From the NCBI GenBank assembly GCA_009838515.1, contig VXRL01000080.1, positions 89,121-153,120 on the forward strand: 64,000 bases of DNA. Reading direction: 5' to 3'. The DNA comes from Terriglobia bacterium (lineage in GTDB: Bacteria > Acidobacteriota > Terriglobia > Bryobacterales > UBA6623). The translations under genes and the position numbers were made by a program. Below the pieces are notes generated by a model that saw only the letters and a program-made list of their open reading frames with translations, did not search any database and was not told where the DNA came from. Below, piece by piece: positions 1 through 9,900 of this stretch (the first letter of the stretch is position 1; each line of letters starts with the position of its first letter).

Positions 1-1857
1 TAGCACGTCGCCTCGCGGAACCTCGTTGTACCCGGCACCGTCTTCGGTGTAGAAGGCCGGCAAGTCGGCAGGACGCGTCACTTCCCGGTCGCCGATCTTC
101 GCCGTCCCGTGGACCCGTAGGCGCGCCTGGACCCATCCTGTAGCCCCGTCTGGGCGTGACGTATCCGCGTCGTGCCGAATCTCGAGAATGCCCGACGGGT
201 CGTCCGTCCTCAATTGGAGCGCTTCGGCGACCATCCCGGGCGGCAAGCCGTCCGCACGGACATCGACCATGCCCTTGAACCCTTCCTGGGAGCGTAGTGT
301 GACCGGAATCCTTGCTACGCCTCCCAACGGTCCCCGGACGCTCTCCTGGACTACTCCGATGCGGAATCCCGGCGCCCTCTTGCGCACCTTCAGGCGATAG
401 GCGTGGTCCGGGCCACCACGCTTGGAATTGTCCCGGAGCTGCAGGACATAGTCCCCTGCCGCGTCGGCGTCGTTCGGATTCCCGGTCTGGAAATAGTGCC
501 AGAACTTCGAATCCAGCTTCTCTTTCCTGCGCACGGCATTGAAGTACTGGCCGCAGTCCGTGCAGCGGTCGTCGCCGCGATCGATCAGCTCGCCGTCGGG
601 ACGGACCAAGGTCAAGTTCGGGTCCGTAATGTGCGAGCCGAGGCCCTTGGCGTCCACTTCGAATGCCAGTTCGTCGTACTGATTCACCGTGAAGAGAATA
701 CCGTCGATATCGCCTGGGCGGTCGATCCGTCCGTTCAGGACGAGAGGCAAGGAGATCCGCTGGCCTTCGTGGAGGCCGTCGTTCGGTTCCTGCTCGACTG
801 ACTCCGGCGTGTCCCCAACCGAGAATGCCATTGGCATCAAGGTCCCAGACGGGTCTGGGAAGCTCAGGTAGTGGGTCCCCAGAGGAGTGTCTTCGGCGAT
901 GTTGACAGCGAGTTTGTAACGGCAGGCGCAGGGATCGGGAAGCGGCTCCATGGAGGCGCTCAACTTGCTGGTGCTGAATTGGGGTTCCGCCTCGGGGGGA
1001 AGAAAGTCGGCCCGGAGTTCGACTTCGACCGTTGCCCCACGCTTGCCGCCCATGGGGAACACGGACCACAGGATTGGGCTGCGCCCGATCGCGAGCTCGT
1101 ATTGCCAATTGATCTTAGTGTCGTCGGAGAGGATCGTGTAGAAATCCGAGAAGCGTCTGGGAATGACGGTAAGGATGTAGTCTCCGTTCTCCGCGAAGGT
1201 GTAGTCCAGGTAGGGGTCTGTGCCGAAGTAGGAGAGATTTCGGGACAGGACGCGGCCGGAGGCTGTCATCAGGATTGCGACTACGTGGCCGCGCACCTTA
1301 CTGCGCCCCGTGAGAACGTTGAACGCGAGCCGCTCCCCCGCGCTTGCACGAAACCGGAACATATCTGAGTCGTGGACGGTCTCGATCTTGCCTTCGACCA
1401 TTACCGGTGTCGGAACCGACTGGGCCTCTGCGTAGCTGTCGTTCGGCTCGCTCTCCAGGATGCTGGGCCAGCCCGTCACGCGGAACAGGATCCGGTTCGA
1501 GGGCCCCTTAGGGGTCTCCACGACCAGGAACCGAGGACCGGGAGTAGCGGAGGCGCCGGATTCGATCCTCGCCTTGATCTCCAGCGGGTTGCCAGACAGG
1601 ATGGTGGTTTTCAGATCCGCGCAGTCGCAGCGAATGCCCTGCACTTCGTCCAAGTAGTTCCCTCGGAAGGTGACGTCAGCAGCATGGCCGGCACGAACGC
1701 TCAGCGGAAACGCAAACGCCACGTCCGGCCGATTGATCGCCACGTCGGCCGAAGGGGGCTTCGAAGCGGTGGCCGGCAGAAACCCCAGCAGACCGCACCA
1801 AGACAGGCCCGCGATGCGAAAGAGCCGCAAATCGCGTTTGAACGCCCGTAGCGCCAC
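1..1857 (-). CDS. Secreted PPC-domain (bacterial pre-peptidase C-terminal-like) protein, C-terminus off the window
   Basis: This gene is missing from the ORF track because it has no stop inside the window, but the minus strand is open from 1857 to base 1. It begins with GTG preceded by GGAGG at about 5 nt spacing, and a TATAAT lies at 1873-1878 just upstream, without a good -35. The N-terminus (VALRAFKRDLRLFRIAGLSW) is followed by a hydrophobic stretch, consistent with export. Two PPC-like modules are visible, each opening with the typical acidic motif: ESEPNDSYAEAQ (near residue 140) and VEQEPNDG (near residue 330). Between and after them are beta-rich segments. Proteins of this type often sit beside DUF1501 and PSD1 genes in Acidobacteriota and Planctomycetota and are thought to be extracytoplasmic binding or scaffold proteins. 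The catalytic role is unknown. It lies 96 nt downstream of the DUF1501 gene, probably in the same operon. The plus-strand ORFs here are shadows. Confidence 0.72.
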   Translation of the reverse strand, partial: MALRAFKRDLRLFRIAGLSWCGLLGFLPATASKPPSADVAINRPDVAFAFPLSVRAGHAADVTFRGNYLDEVQGIRCDCADLKTTILSGNPLEIKARIESGASATPGPRFLVVETPKGPSNRILFRVTGWPSILESEPNDSYAEAQSVPTPVMVEGKIETVHDSDMFRFRASAGERLAFNVLTGRSKVRGHVVAILMTASGRVLSRNLSYFGTDPYLDYTFAENGDYILTVIPRRFSDFYTILSDDTKINWQYELAIGRSPILWSVFPMGGKRGATVEVELRADFLPPEAEPQFSTSKLSASMEPLPDPCACRYKLAVNIAEDTPLGTHYLSFPDPSGTLMPMAFSVGDTPESVEQEPNDGLHEGQRISLPLVLNGRIDRPGDIDGILFTVNQYDELAFEVDAKGLGSHITDPNLTLVRPDGELIDRGDDRCTDCGQYFNAVRRKEKLDSKFWHYFQTGNPNDADAAGDYVLQLRDNSKRGGPDHAYRLKVRKRAPGFRIGVVQESVRGPLGGVARIPVTLRSQEGFKGMVDVRADGLPPGMVAEALQLRTDDPSGILEIRHDADTSRPDGATGWVQARLRVHGTAKIGDREVTRPADLPAFYTEDGAGYNEVPRGDVL

Positions 1858-1953
1858 TGAGCCTCCAACCAGATTATACGTGTTCGATGCGTTCCTGAAG
1901 TCTTGATTGGCCTCCACGCATTCCTGGTGCCGATTGGTGCGCGCGGCCGGGCA

Positions 1954-3408
1954 CTATCCGATGAGATCGTGCACCACGCGCCCGTGGACATCCGTCAGTG
2001 AAATGTCCCGTCCGCCGAACCGGTAGGTCAGCCGCTCGTGGTCGAGCCCTGCCAAATGCAGAATTGTTGCGTGAAGATCGTGCACGGTCATCACGTCCTC
2101 GACTGCGTGCACGCCCAGCTCGTCAGTGTTGCCGTAAACCAGCCCGTTCCGGGCCCCGCCCCCGGCCAACCAGATCGTGAACCCTGTTTCGTGATGGTCC
2201 CGGCCGTCCCCGTTTCCTGTATCCGGCGTGCGGCCGAATTCCGTGGCCCAGACCACCAGCGTCTCGTCGAGCATCCCTCTGGCCTTCAGGTCGCCGACCA
2301 GCGCTGCGACAGGCCGGTCGGTAATCCTCGCGTTCCCCTCGTGCCCCTTCTTTAGGTCAGTGTGCTGGTCCCAGGTGCCGTTGTTTCCGCCGTAGACCTC
2401 GGCGCAAGTGATTTCGACGAATCGAACCCCCGCCTCGATCAGTCGACGCGCCCTTAGGCACTGCGTCCCGTAGAGCCTTGCCTCCCTTTCTTCCGCCTCG
2501 AGTCCGTAGTTCCGCTTGGTCTCGGCATTCTCGCGGCTGAGGTCCAGCACGTCGGGAAGCAGTGATTGCATGCGGTACGCGAGTTCGTAGTTCCGGATCG
2601 CCGACTCGATTGCGTCGTCGCCTCCCTGCGACCTCGCGAGCAGGCGATCCTGCTCGATGATCGCGTCGAGCTTGGCCCGCTGGACCAGATCCATGTCGGC
2701 GGGAGCCAGATTGTGGATGGGAACGCCGTCAGCGGCGACCGAAGTGGCCTGGTGGCTCGCTGGCAGGAAGCCGCTTGAGAAATTCTCGACCCCACCTGGA
2801 GGGACAGCTCCGCCATCAAGCAGCACGTAGCCCGGGAGATCCCGGTTTTCTGTGCCGAGGCCATAGGTGATCCATGATCCTAGGCTGGGATAGCCGCCGA
2901 CGTTGCGGCCTGTATGCAATTTGATGTTGCTTCGAGGGTGCAGCGGAAAGTCAGATTTCATCGATCGCACGATTGCTAGATCGTCTACGCAGGTTGCGAC
3001 GTGAGGGAAGAGTTCGCTAACCGCAGCCCCGCTCTGGCCGTGCTGCTTGAACTTCCACGGACTTCCCAGCCACTTTCGGTTGGGACCTGCCGTGTAGTTG
3101 TCGAGTGTTGCCTTGGTACCGTTTAGTTCCGCAAGCTTCGGCTTTGGGTCGAACGTGTCCATGTGCGAGACGCCGCCCGACATGAACAGGAACACCACGT
3201 TCTTGGCTGTCGGGGTGTGGTGCGGACCGGGAGTCGCAGCCAAGCCGGCGTACGCCGGATCAGCCATCAAGGCCGAAAGGGCCGTCATGCCAAAACCGGT
3301 GGACATTGTGGACAGCAATTCGCGGCGAGACAGCCCGTGAATCGTGCGTCCGCCGGGCAATCTGGTGCCCGACGGTCGCTGCTGCGGATTCGCTCCTTGG
3401 GGTCTCAT
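1954..3408 (-). CDS. DUF1501 family protein, Tat-exported, sulfatase-like fold
   Basis: This is a 484-residue protein of the DUF1501 family, related to the alkaline phosphatase/sulfatase fold and of unproven function. A twin-arginine signal is visible near residues 25-50 (GLSRRELLSTMSTGFGMTALSALMADPAYA). The mature part opens with the family hallmark VVFLFMSGGVSHMDTFDPKP and ends with VVWATEFGRTPDTGNGDGRDHH followed by the typical C-terminal block. The ATG has GGAGG about 4 nt upstream. It starts 10 nt after the stop of the PSD1-type cytochrome gene, so the two are surely co-transcribed. This PSD1-DUF1501 pairing is very common in Planctomycetota and Acidobacteriota. The partner relation suggests a joint periplasmic or surface role, but the substrate is unknown. 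Confidence 0.88.
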   Translation of the reverse strand: MRPQGANPQQRPSGTRLPGGRTIHGLSRRELLSTMSTGFGMTALSALMADPAYAGLAATPGPHHTPTAKNVVFLFMSGGVSHMDTFDPKPKLAELNGTKATLDNYTAGPNRKWLGSPWKFKQHGQSGAAVSELFPHVATCVDDLAIVRSMKSDFPLHPRSNIKLHTGRNVGGYPSLGSWITYGLGTENRDLPGYVLLDGGAVPPGGVENFSSGFLPASHQATSVAADGVPIHNLAPADMDLVQRAKLDAIIEQDRLLARSQGGDDAIESAIRNYELAYRMQSLLPDVLDLSRENAETKRNYGLEAEEREARLYGTQCLRARRLIEAGVRFVEITCAEVYGGNNGTWDQHTDLKKGHEGNARITDRPVAALVGDLKARGMLDETLVVWATEFGRTPDTGNGDGRDHHETGFTIWLAGGGARNGLVYGNTDELGVHAVEDVMTVHDLHATILHLAGLDHERLTYRFGGRDISLTDVHGRVVHDLIG

Positions 3409-3418
3409 TCCGCCTCCG

Positions 3419-6400
3419 CTATTGAATGTAGATGAATTCCTTCAGATTGAAAATGGTGTGAGCGACATCGCGCCAGACCTGGACACTGGCCAGCATGTCT
3501 TCTTGGCTTTCCTCGTGCAACGTGCCAAAGCGCGAGACGAGAGCCTGCATCCGCTTGAGTTCGCGATTCGTAGGCAGCCGACCCAGCGCAGATCGGTACA
3601 TCGTTCTGAGCCTGGCTTCAACCGACTCGCTGGATTCGGCGATCAGCGCTTGCGCCCAGAATTCCGCTTCCGCGAGTACGAAGCCGTCGTTCATCATCGT
3701 GAGCGCTTGGCGTGGGACGTTCGTGACATCCCTCCGTCCCCTCGCCATCGCCGGTGGAGGGAAGTCCAGGGCTTCGAGAAATGCCGCTCCTTCGTGACGA
3801 GTCACCTTCAGGTAAATGCTCCGCCGACCGCGTCCGTCGAGGGGGCCAGACAGGAGTTTTCTGTAGGCTTTCGGCTTCGCGCGGTAGGGATGGATGCTGG
3901 GCCCAAACATAGTCCTGTCGAGCTTGCCCGAAACCGCGAGGATGGCATCGCGGATCGACTCCGCCTCGAGCCGACGGCCGGGGTATCGATGGAAGAGCTC
4001 ATTGCTTGGATCCGCGTCACTTGCCGCCGCCCGGGCAAGGCTGGCCTGCTGGAAGGCACGCGACAGCACGATCCGCCGGATGGTCTTCTTGATCGACCAG
4101 CCCTCCTCAACGAACCGGCTAGCGAGGTAATCGAGCAGATCGGGATGCGTTGGGCGCTCCCCGAATCGTCCGAGGTTGTCGACCGTGGTGACCAAGCCGC
4201 GGCCGAAGAGGTAGTGCCAGATCCGGTTCACCATCACCCGGGCAGTGAGGGGATTGCGAGGGGTTGCGATCACCTCTGCCATTTCGCGCCGACCGCTTCC
4301 TTCGGGCCGAGCGGGATTGCTCAGGTCGTCGAGCAGTGAGAGGAACCCACGCGGAACGGTCTCTCCGAGGTCTTTGGCGTTGCCCGACCGGAAGATGGGG
4401 GTGTCCTGCCCCTCTTCCATGTCGGACATCCCTTGGATGACCCGAGGGAGGGGCAGTTTCCGCTCAAGGGCTCGGTACAGATCGACAGACTCGCGGAGTC
4501 TCGGTGTCAGGTACTTGGAGTTCGCCAGTAATCCGGTCTCGAGCAGCCACTGGAGCCAGCGCGCTTGGTCGTCGCTTGCGTCACCGTTTCCCCACGATTC
4601 GACCGCCTCGCGCGCGATCCCAGCATATCGAACGGCCATGTCCTCCAGGTCGGCGGGAGGCCCTTGTTCAAAGAGGCGTTCCAGATGGGAGAGTTCGTCC
4701 TTCGGCAACTCGTCGCAGTCATGAAGAACGGCGTGCGTGACGCCGAAGAATGAACGCGGATCTGCCACCTGCTCATCGCTAATTTCCTTCATCCGATCCG
4801 GGCGGTCGGGGAGGCGCGGGTTGTCATGCTTTGTCACGAGCTCCGCGTAGATCCGGTATTCGTCGTGCTTGTCGCGTAGCGGGATCTTGATCCAGCTGAG
4901 CCGGTCTTGATCGAGGACTTGGTATTGCTCGCTGAGCATGCAGTTGTCCAGGACCGTGCGCCAGGCCGCCAGGTTCCCGCCGACAACACGCAGACTCAGG
5001 AACTTCCTATCCCTCGGGAGATACGGGGAGCGAATTGCCCCGTTGAGCTTCTCCGACAGCAAGTGCGTGAACATGCCGGCAGGAAAGATCCCCGACACGA
5101 CTTCGGAACCGGTTGCGGCAATCGAGAACGCGCCGCCGCGGGCCCTGAGCGATTCGAAGGCTCGGCCCTCGGCATTCCAGCCCGGCATCATCCCGGCCCC
5201 GAAGTCGGCAACAGTGTCGAAGGTCTCTGCATTGAAGTCGGTGTGCAAGCGTCGCTGGCGGGCGTACCGCTCCGCAACTCCCTCCCATAATTCCGTCACC
5301 GAAAAACCTGGGCGTTCGGCGCTTGCGCGGGCAACTTCCGACCAGGGAAGCAGCGGATTGTCGAACCCCAGGTCCGGACTCTCCACGAGTTCGCGAATAC
5401 GCTCGCCGCGCTCCGGGTCGAGGACCGGGCCGGATTCGCCATCGGCCCCGGTTTCGGCCGAATGACCAAGCGATGCAAGCAGGTGGCTTGCGAGTTCCTC
5501 CGCTTCGCCCAGCCAGGCGCTGGCCAGCTCCCTGCGGACGGTCTCCTTGATCTTCCGCATCCGGTTCTTCAGGTCCTTGTTGGCATCGTGCGTGTCAACC
5601 GTCCGGGTCACCAGGCGCGAACTGTCCAGCACCCCGTAGAGACCGTAGTAGTCAGCCGTCGGGATCGGGTCCAGCTTGTGGTCGTGGCAGCGGGCGCACG
5701 AGATCGTGAGCCCTTGGAAGGCCTTGCCGAGCGCGTCGATCTGGTCATCCACCACATCGGTCCGGACTTCCCGGAACATCGTGCAGTCGTCGTGGCCCTG
5801 CTCGCCCAGCCGGAAGAAGAATGTCCCGATCAGGGATTCATTGACCCAGCCCCCTTCGTCGACCCGGGGTTCGTCCAGCAGATCCCCGGCGATGTGCTCG
5901 CGAACCAGCTGGTCGTAAGGGACGTCCGCGTTCAACGCTCGAATCATGTAGTCCCGGTACAGCCAAGCTCCGTTGTTCTCGTAGTTCCAGTCGTTTCCAA
6001 GCGTTTCACCGAATCTCACCACGTCCATCCAGTGCCGCGCCCAGTGCTCTCCAAAGTGCGGCGACTCGAGGAGGTTGTCCACGGCCTTGCCATAGGCGTT
6101 CGCCGAGCCGTCGTTCAGGAATTCCGCGACTTGGCGCGTACTCGGGGGCAGGCCGGTCAGGACAAAGCTCAGGCGACGGATGAGAGCGGCCCGCCCGGCC
6201 TGACCGTTCGGTCTCAATGATGCTTCGTCGAGGCGGGCTTGAATGAACCGGTCGATAGGGTGGTCGCTCCAGTTCTTCCGGCTCACACTTGGAAGGGGTG
6301 GATCCTCCACCGGCTGAAATGCCCAGTGCTCGCGTCGCATCGCCTCGTAGTGCTGGGAGACGTCGGACGCGGCGCCTCGCGGCCTTTCCGGCGTCCAGGG

Positions 6401-6787
6401 AAGGCCTCGGCGAACCCACTCTTCAAGGGACGCGATGTTCGCGTCGGAGAGCTTCCCGCCCAGGGGCATGCGAATCGACTCGTGCCTAACTGCTTGGATC
6501 AGGAGGCTGTCGTCCGGGTGCCCCGTTGAGACTGCAGGACCCCGATTCCCGCCCTCAAGCACCGCTTCTCGCGAGTCCAGCCTCAGGCCCGACATCGCGT
6601 TCGATTCGCTGTGGCACGAGGAGCACTGCGTCGCCAGGACGGGCCGGATGTTGCGTTCGAAGAACTCGAGATCCAGCTCGGACCATTCCGCGGCGCCTGC
6701 CAGCGGCGCGCACGACAGTGCAGTAAGCAGGCAAGCAGGGGCTCGCCAGCTCGGAGAGCGCGTTAGCAATCGACGAAATCTAGGCAC
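3419..6787 (-). CDS. PSD1/DUF1549/DUF1553 cytochrome-domain protein
   Basis: This is an 1122-residue exported protein. A signal peptide is visible at residues 1-33 (ending SCAPLAGAAEW). It is followed by a planctomycete-type cytochrome c domain with a single haem-binding CSSCH (near residue 55, VLATQCSSCHSESN). DUF1549 comes next (NWSDHPIDRFIQARLDEASL through CARCHDHKLDPIPTADYYGLYG), including a second CxxCH. A long beta-rich insert separates it from C-terminal DUF1553 (NPLTARVMVNRIWHYLFGRGLVTT and the PRQALTMMNDGFV block). The length and domain order fit the family. GTG is used as start. It is the first gene of the PSD1-DUF1501-PPC operon. The family is thought to be envelope-bound and is often encoded with sulfatases, but its biochemistry is unproven. 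Confidence 0.88.
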   Translation of the reverse strand: MPRFRRLLTRSPSWRAPACLLTALSCAPLAGAAEWSELDLEFFERNIRPVLATQCSSCHSESNAMSGLRLDSREAVLEGGNRGPAVSTGHPDDSLLIQAVRHESIRMPLGGKLSDANIASLEEWVRRGLPWTPERPRGAASDVSQHYEAMRREHWAFQPVEDPPLPSVSRKNWSDHPIDRFIQARLDEASLRPNGQAGRAALIRRLSFVLTGLPPSTRQVAEFLNDGSANAYGKAVDNLLESPHFGEHWARHWMDVVRFGETLGNDWNYENNGAWLYRDYMIRALNADVPYDQLVREHIAGDLLDEPRVDEGGWVNESLIGTFFFRLGEQGHDDCTMFREVRTDVVDDQIDALGKAFQGLTISCARCHDHKLDPIPTADYYGLYGVLDSSRLVTRTVDTHDANKDLKNRMRKIKETVRRELASAWLGEAEELASHLLASLGHSAETGADGESGPVLDPERGERIRELVESPDLGFDNPLLPWSEVARASAERPGFSVTELWEGVAERYARQRRLHTDFNAETFDTVADFGAGMMPGWNAEGRAFESLRARGGAFSIAATGSEVVSGIFPAGMFTHLLSEKLNGAIRSPYLPRDRKFLSLRVVGGNLAAWRTVLDNCMLSEQYQVLDQDRLSWIKIPLRDKHDEYRIYAELVTKHDNPRLPDRPDRMKEISDEQVADPRSFFGVTHAVLHDCDELPKDELSHLERLFEQGPPADLEDMAVRYAGIAREAVESWGNGDASDDQARWLQWLLETGLLANSKYLTPRLRESVDLYRALERKLPLPRVIQGMSDMEEGQDTPIFRSGNAKDLGETVPRGFLSLLDDLSNPARPEGSGRREMAEVIATPRNPLTARVMVNRIWHYLFGRGLVTTVDNLGRFGERPTHPDLLDYLASRFVEEGWSIKKTIRRIVLSRAFQQASLARAAASDADPSNELFHRYPGRRLEAESIRDAILAVSGKLDRTMFGPSIHPYRAKPKAYRKLLSGPLDGRGRRSIYLKVTRHEGAAFLEALDFPPPAMARGRRDVTNVPRQALTMMNDGFVLAEAEFWAQALIAESSESVEARLRTMYRSALGRLPTNRELKRMQALVSRFGTLHEESQEDMLASVQVWRDVAHTIFNLKEFIYIQ

Positions 6788-6893
6788 TCAATTCGTCTGG
6801 GCAGTGAGCCGTGGACGCTTCTACAGTACCTGAGCCGTTGCCTTCGAACAAGTGGCCCGGCCCGCTGACGTGCACCCAGCTGTCAATCATGCA

Positions 6894-6922
6894 TTGACAT
6901 CAGCGCAAACTGGTAGTAGATT
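6894..6922 (+). promoter_or_regulatory. Sigma-70-like promoter for the Oar-like receptor gene
   Basis: A perfect TTGACA lies at 6894-6899, then exactly 17 nt, then TAGATT at 6917-6922 (4 of 6 matches to TATAAT). Transcription would start near 6930, giving a leader of about 55 nt before the GGAGG site and the ATG at 6986. The region is also upstream of the divergent PSD1 operon. The call rests on hexamer match and spacing only. Confidence 0.6.
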
Positions 6923-6985
6923 GGCTTTGCTGATCTGTATGGGGTCAGCATAAACGACGAGGGGTCATTGTACACGGAGGCAACC

Positions 6986-9900
6986 ATGGTCTATTCAGCA
7001 GTCTCGGCCGCCCGATTGGGGGCGGCTTTACTTGTCTTGGCGATGGTTGCGTTCGCACAAACCGAACGCGGAACGGTCCGCGGCACCGTCTCGGACACGA
7101 CGGGCGCCACCATCGGTGACGTCACCGTGACGGCGACCAACCAAGACACCGGAGTGGTGTCGGAAACAGTATCAACAGCTGCGGGCATTTACCAGATCCC
7201 GCAGATCCGGCCAGGAACCTATACGGTCCAGGCCGAGTTTAGCGGGTTCAAGACGTTCGTCCGCGAGAACATCCGCGTCGCGGCGGGAGCGATTGTGCCC
7301 CTCGACCTGCAGATGGAGGTCGGTGACGTGACCGAGAGCGTCACGGTTTCGGCTGCGGCCATAACCCTGAAGACCGAAAGCACCGAAGTCAGCACCGAAG
7401 TGAATCCGAAGTCCTTCGTGGAGTTGCCCTTGCAGGTGGTTGGCGGTAGCGGAAGAGCCGTGGAATCCTTCATCTTCCTCGCCCCCGGGACGAGCGGAAA
7501 CACGTTCGATGCCCACATCAACGGCAGCCAGACCCTGAGCAAAGAGATCCAGATGGACGGGATGAGCATGACGACCGCCGAGGTGGGCGGCGATCCACGG
7601 GTGATTCTCTTGCCTCCCGAGGCAGTACAGGAGTTTTCGCTGCTGACCAACAATTACCCTGCCGAATACGGCAATAGCGGTGGCGGTGTTGAGCGACTCG
7701 TGGTGCGGTCCGGCACAAACGAATTCCACGGGAACGCGTATGAGTTCCTGCGCAACGACAAACTGGACGCGAGTGGCTTTTTCGCGCCCAAGCGATCAAT
7801 TCAGCGCAGGAACGAGTTCGGCGCCAGCTTCGGCGGCCCCATTGTCAGGAATCGCAGCTTCTTCTTCATGAACTGGCATTGGTACAAGTACCGGTCAGGA
7901 GCGCTCAACCAATCCGGGTCTGTTCCGACGCCAATGATGAAGCGGGGTGATTTCAGCGAATTGATTCCAGCAGGGGAAGGAATCATCTACGATCCGGGAA
8001 CGACCCGACCAGTTGGAACAGGATTCGAGCGCGATCCGTTTCCCGGCAACGAGATACCTTCCAGCCTACACAGCTCGATCTCCAACAAGATCTGGGCCTT
8101 GGTCCCGGATCCCGACGGGCCCGGCTTGTTCAACAACATATTCGCCCAGGGAAACTCGCGCAACGACAACCGCAACAACACGATCAAGCTGGACCACAGC
8201 CTCGCCGATGCCCACCGTCTCAGCATCATGTACACCTTCGGAAAGAACACTGACAACGGACCCTTCGCGGTGCTTCCGCAGCCAGTTTCGGACTCGAGGC
8301 AGGGAGTGCGCGGCCCGGTAGCCAACAACGGGCGGATCAACTACGACTGGATTGTCAGCCCCACGATTCTGTTCCACATGGGCGCAGGAATCAGTCGCCA
8401 GGATCAGCTCCTCGTCAACGAGGAGACCGAGGGAATGGGGTGGAACGAGCAGCTCGGGATTCGGGGCACGGATAACGGCCCGTTCCCCGAGATCATAATC
8501 GACCCCTGGAACAGCTACGCCCGTCACCAGCGGGGGCTGTCCACGGTTTCCACGACCTACCTGTACAGTCCCAGCCTGTCCTGGACCAAGGGCAAGCACA
8601 ATGTCAAGTTCGGAGCCGAGGTTCGCAAGCTGCAAAACAATCTTGCGCTTTCGCCGCACACCGGCAACTTCACGTTCAACCGCAATGAAACCGCGTTGCC
8701 GGGTGTTACGGGCACCGGCAACGTCCTGGCCAGTTTCCTTCTGGGCGATGTGGATAGCGGCTCCTTCAACATCCGAGCACGGACGGGCACTCGACATTCC
8801 TACACGGCTCTTTACGTGCAAGACGACTACAAAGTCCTGCCCAACGTAACCCTGAATCTGGGTGTGCGCTGGGACATCTTCACTCCGCTAACGGAGGTCA
8901 ACGACCAGCACTCGGTCATGGATCCCAACTTGCCGAATCCCGGTGCGGACGGCTTTCCCGGCGCGTTGGTATTTGCCGGGGATTGCGACGTCTGTACGGG
9001 GACGAAGCGATTGGTCGGCAACAACACGACCGACTTCAACAGCTTAGGCCCTCGCTTGGGCGTAGCCTGGAAGCTGAATGACAAGCTGGTCTTCCGCACA
9101 GCGTACGCGGTCAGCTACTTCCCGACCGGCGGATTGGGCGGCAGCAATGCCAAGGCCCCGTCGACCGGCTTCACATCGACAGGCCGATTCTTTTCCTCTG
9201 ACCTCGGGGTGACGCCCGGCTTCAACTGGGAGGACGGCTTTCCGCAGGACTTCAAGCGTCCCCCGCTCAGGGACCCCGCTTTCGCCAATGGCCAGAGGGC
9301 CGACCTTTGGAACACCGGCGCGAACCAGCCGATGTACACCCAGAGCTTCAACGCGGGCTTCCAGTACCAGTTGGCGCCTACCTGGCTCTTGGATATCGCG
9401 TGGGTCGGCAATAAATCGACGCGTCTTCCGACCGGAGTCTTCAACCCAATGCAGGTGGACTCGCAACACCTGAGACTGGGGAACCTCCTGACCCTGCCGA
9501 TCGACCATCCGGAAGTCGCCGCAGCGGGATTCGGCCGGCCCTACCCGAGTTTCGAGGGCACTCTCAACCAGTCCTTGAGGCTCTATCCCCAATTCACCAG
9601 CCTGAATTTCACGCAGTCCGCAAACGTTGGGAACTCCTCCTACCACGCACTGCAGGTGAAGGTGGAGAAGGAATTCGACGAAGGGCTGTGGCTCCTGGCC
9701 TCATATACGTGGCAGAAGACCCTGACCGACGCGTCTTCCGCCCTCGGCGCATTTTTCGGGAGCACCGCGCGCGACCACTACAACCGCGGTCTCGAAAAGG
9801 CTCTGGCGCGCTTCGACGTTCCCCACCGGTTCGTGACGGCGTTGAATTTCGAACTCCCGTTCGGAAAGGGGAAGGCACTCGGTGGGAACGCCGGAGGTGT

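Noticed and set aside
188-1906. Plus-strand ORFs at 188-1906, including 871-1368 and 1372-1851
   Set aside because: They are antisense to a continuous minus-strand frame with clear PPC motifs, a signal segment and a strong ribosome site.
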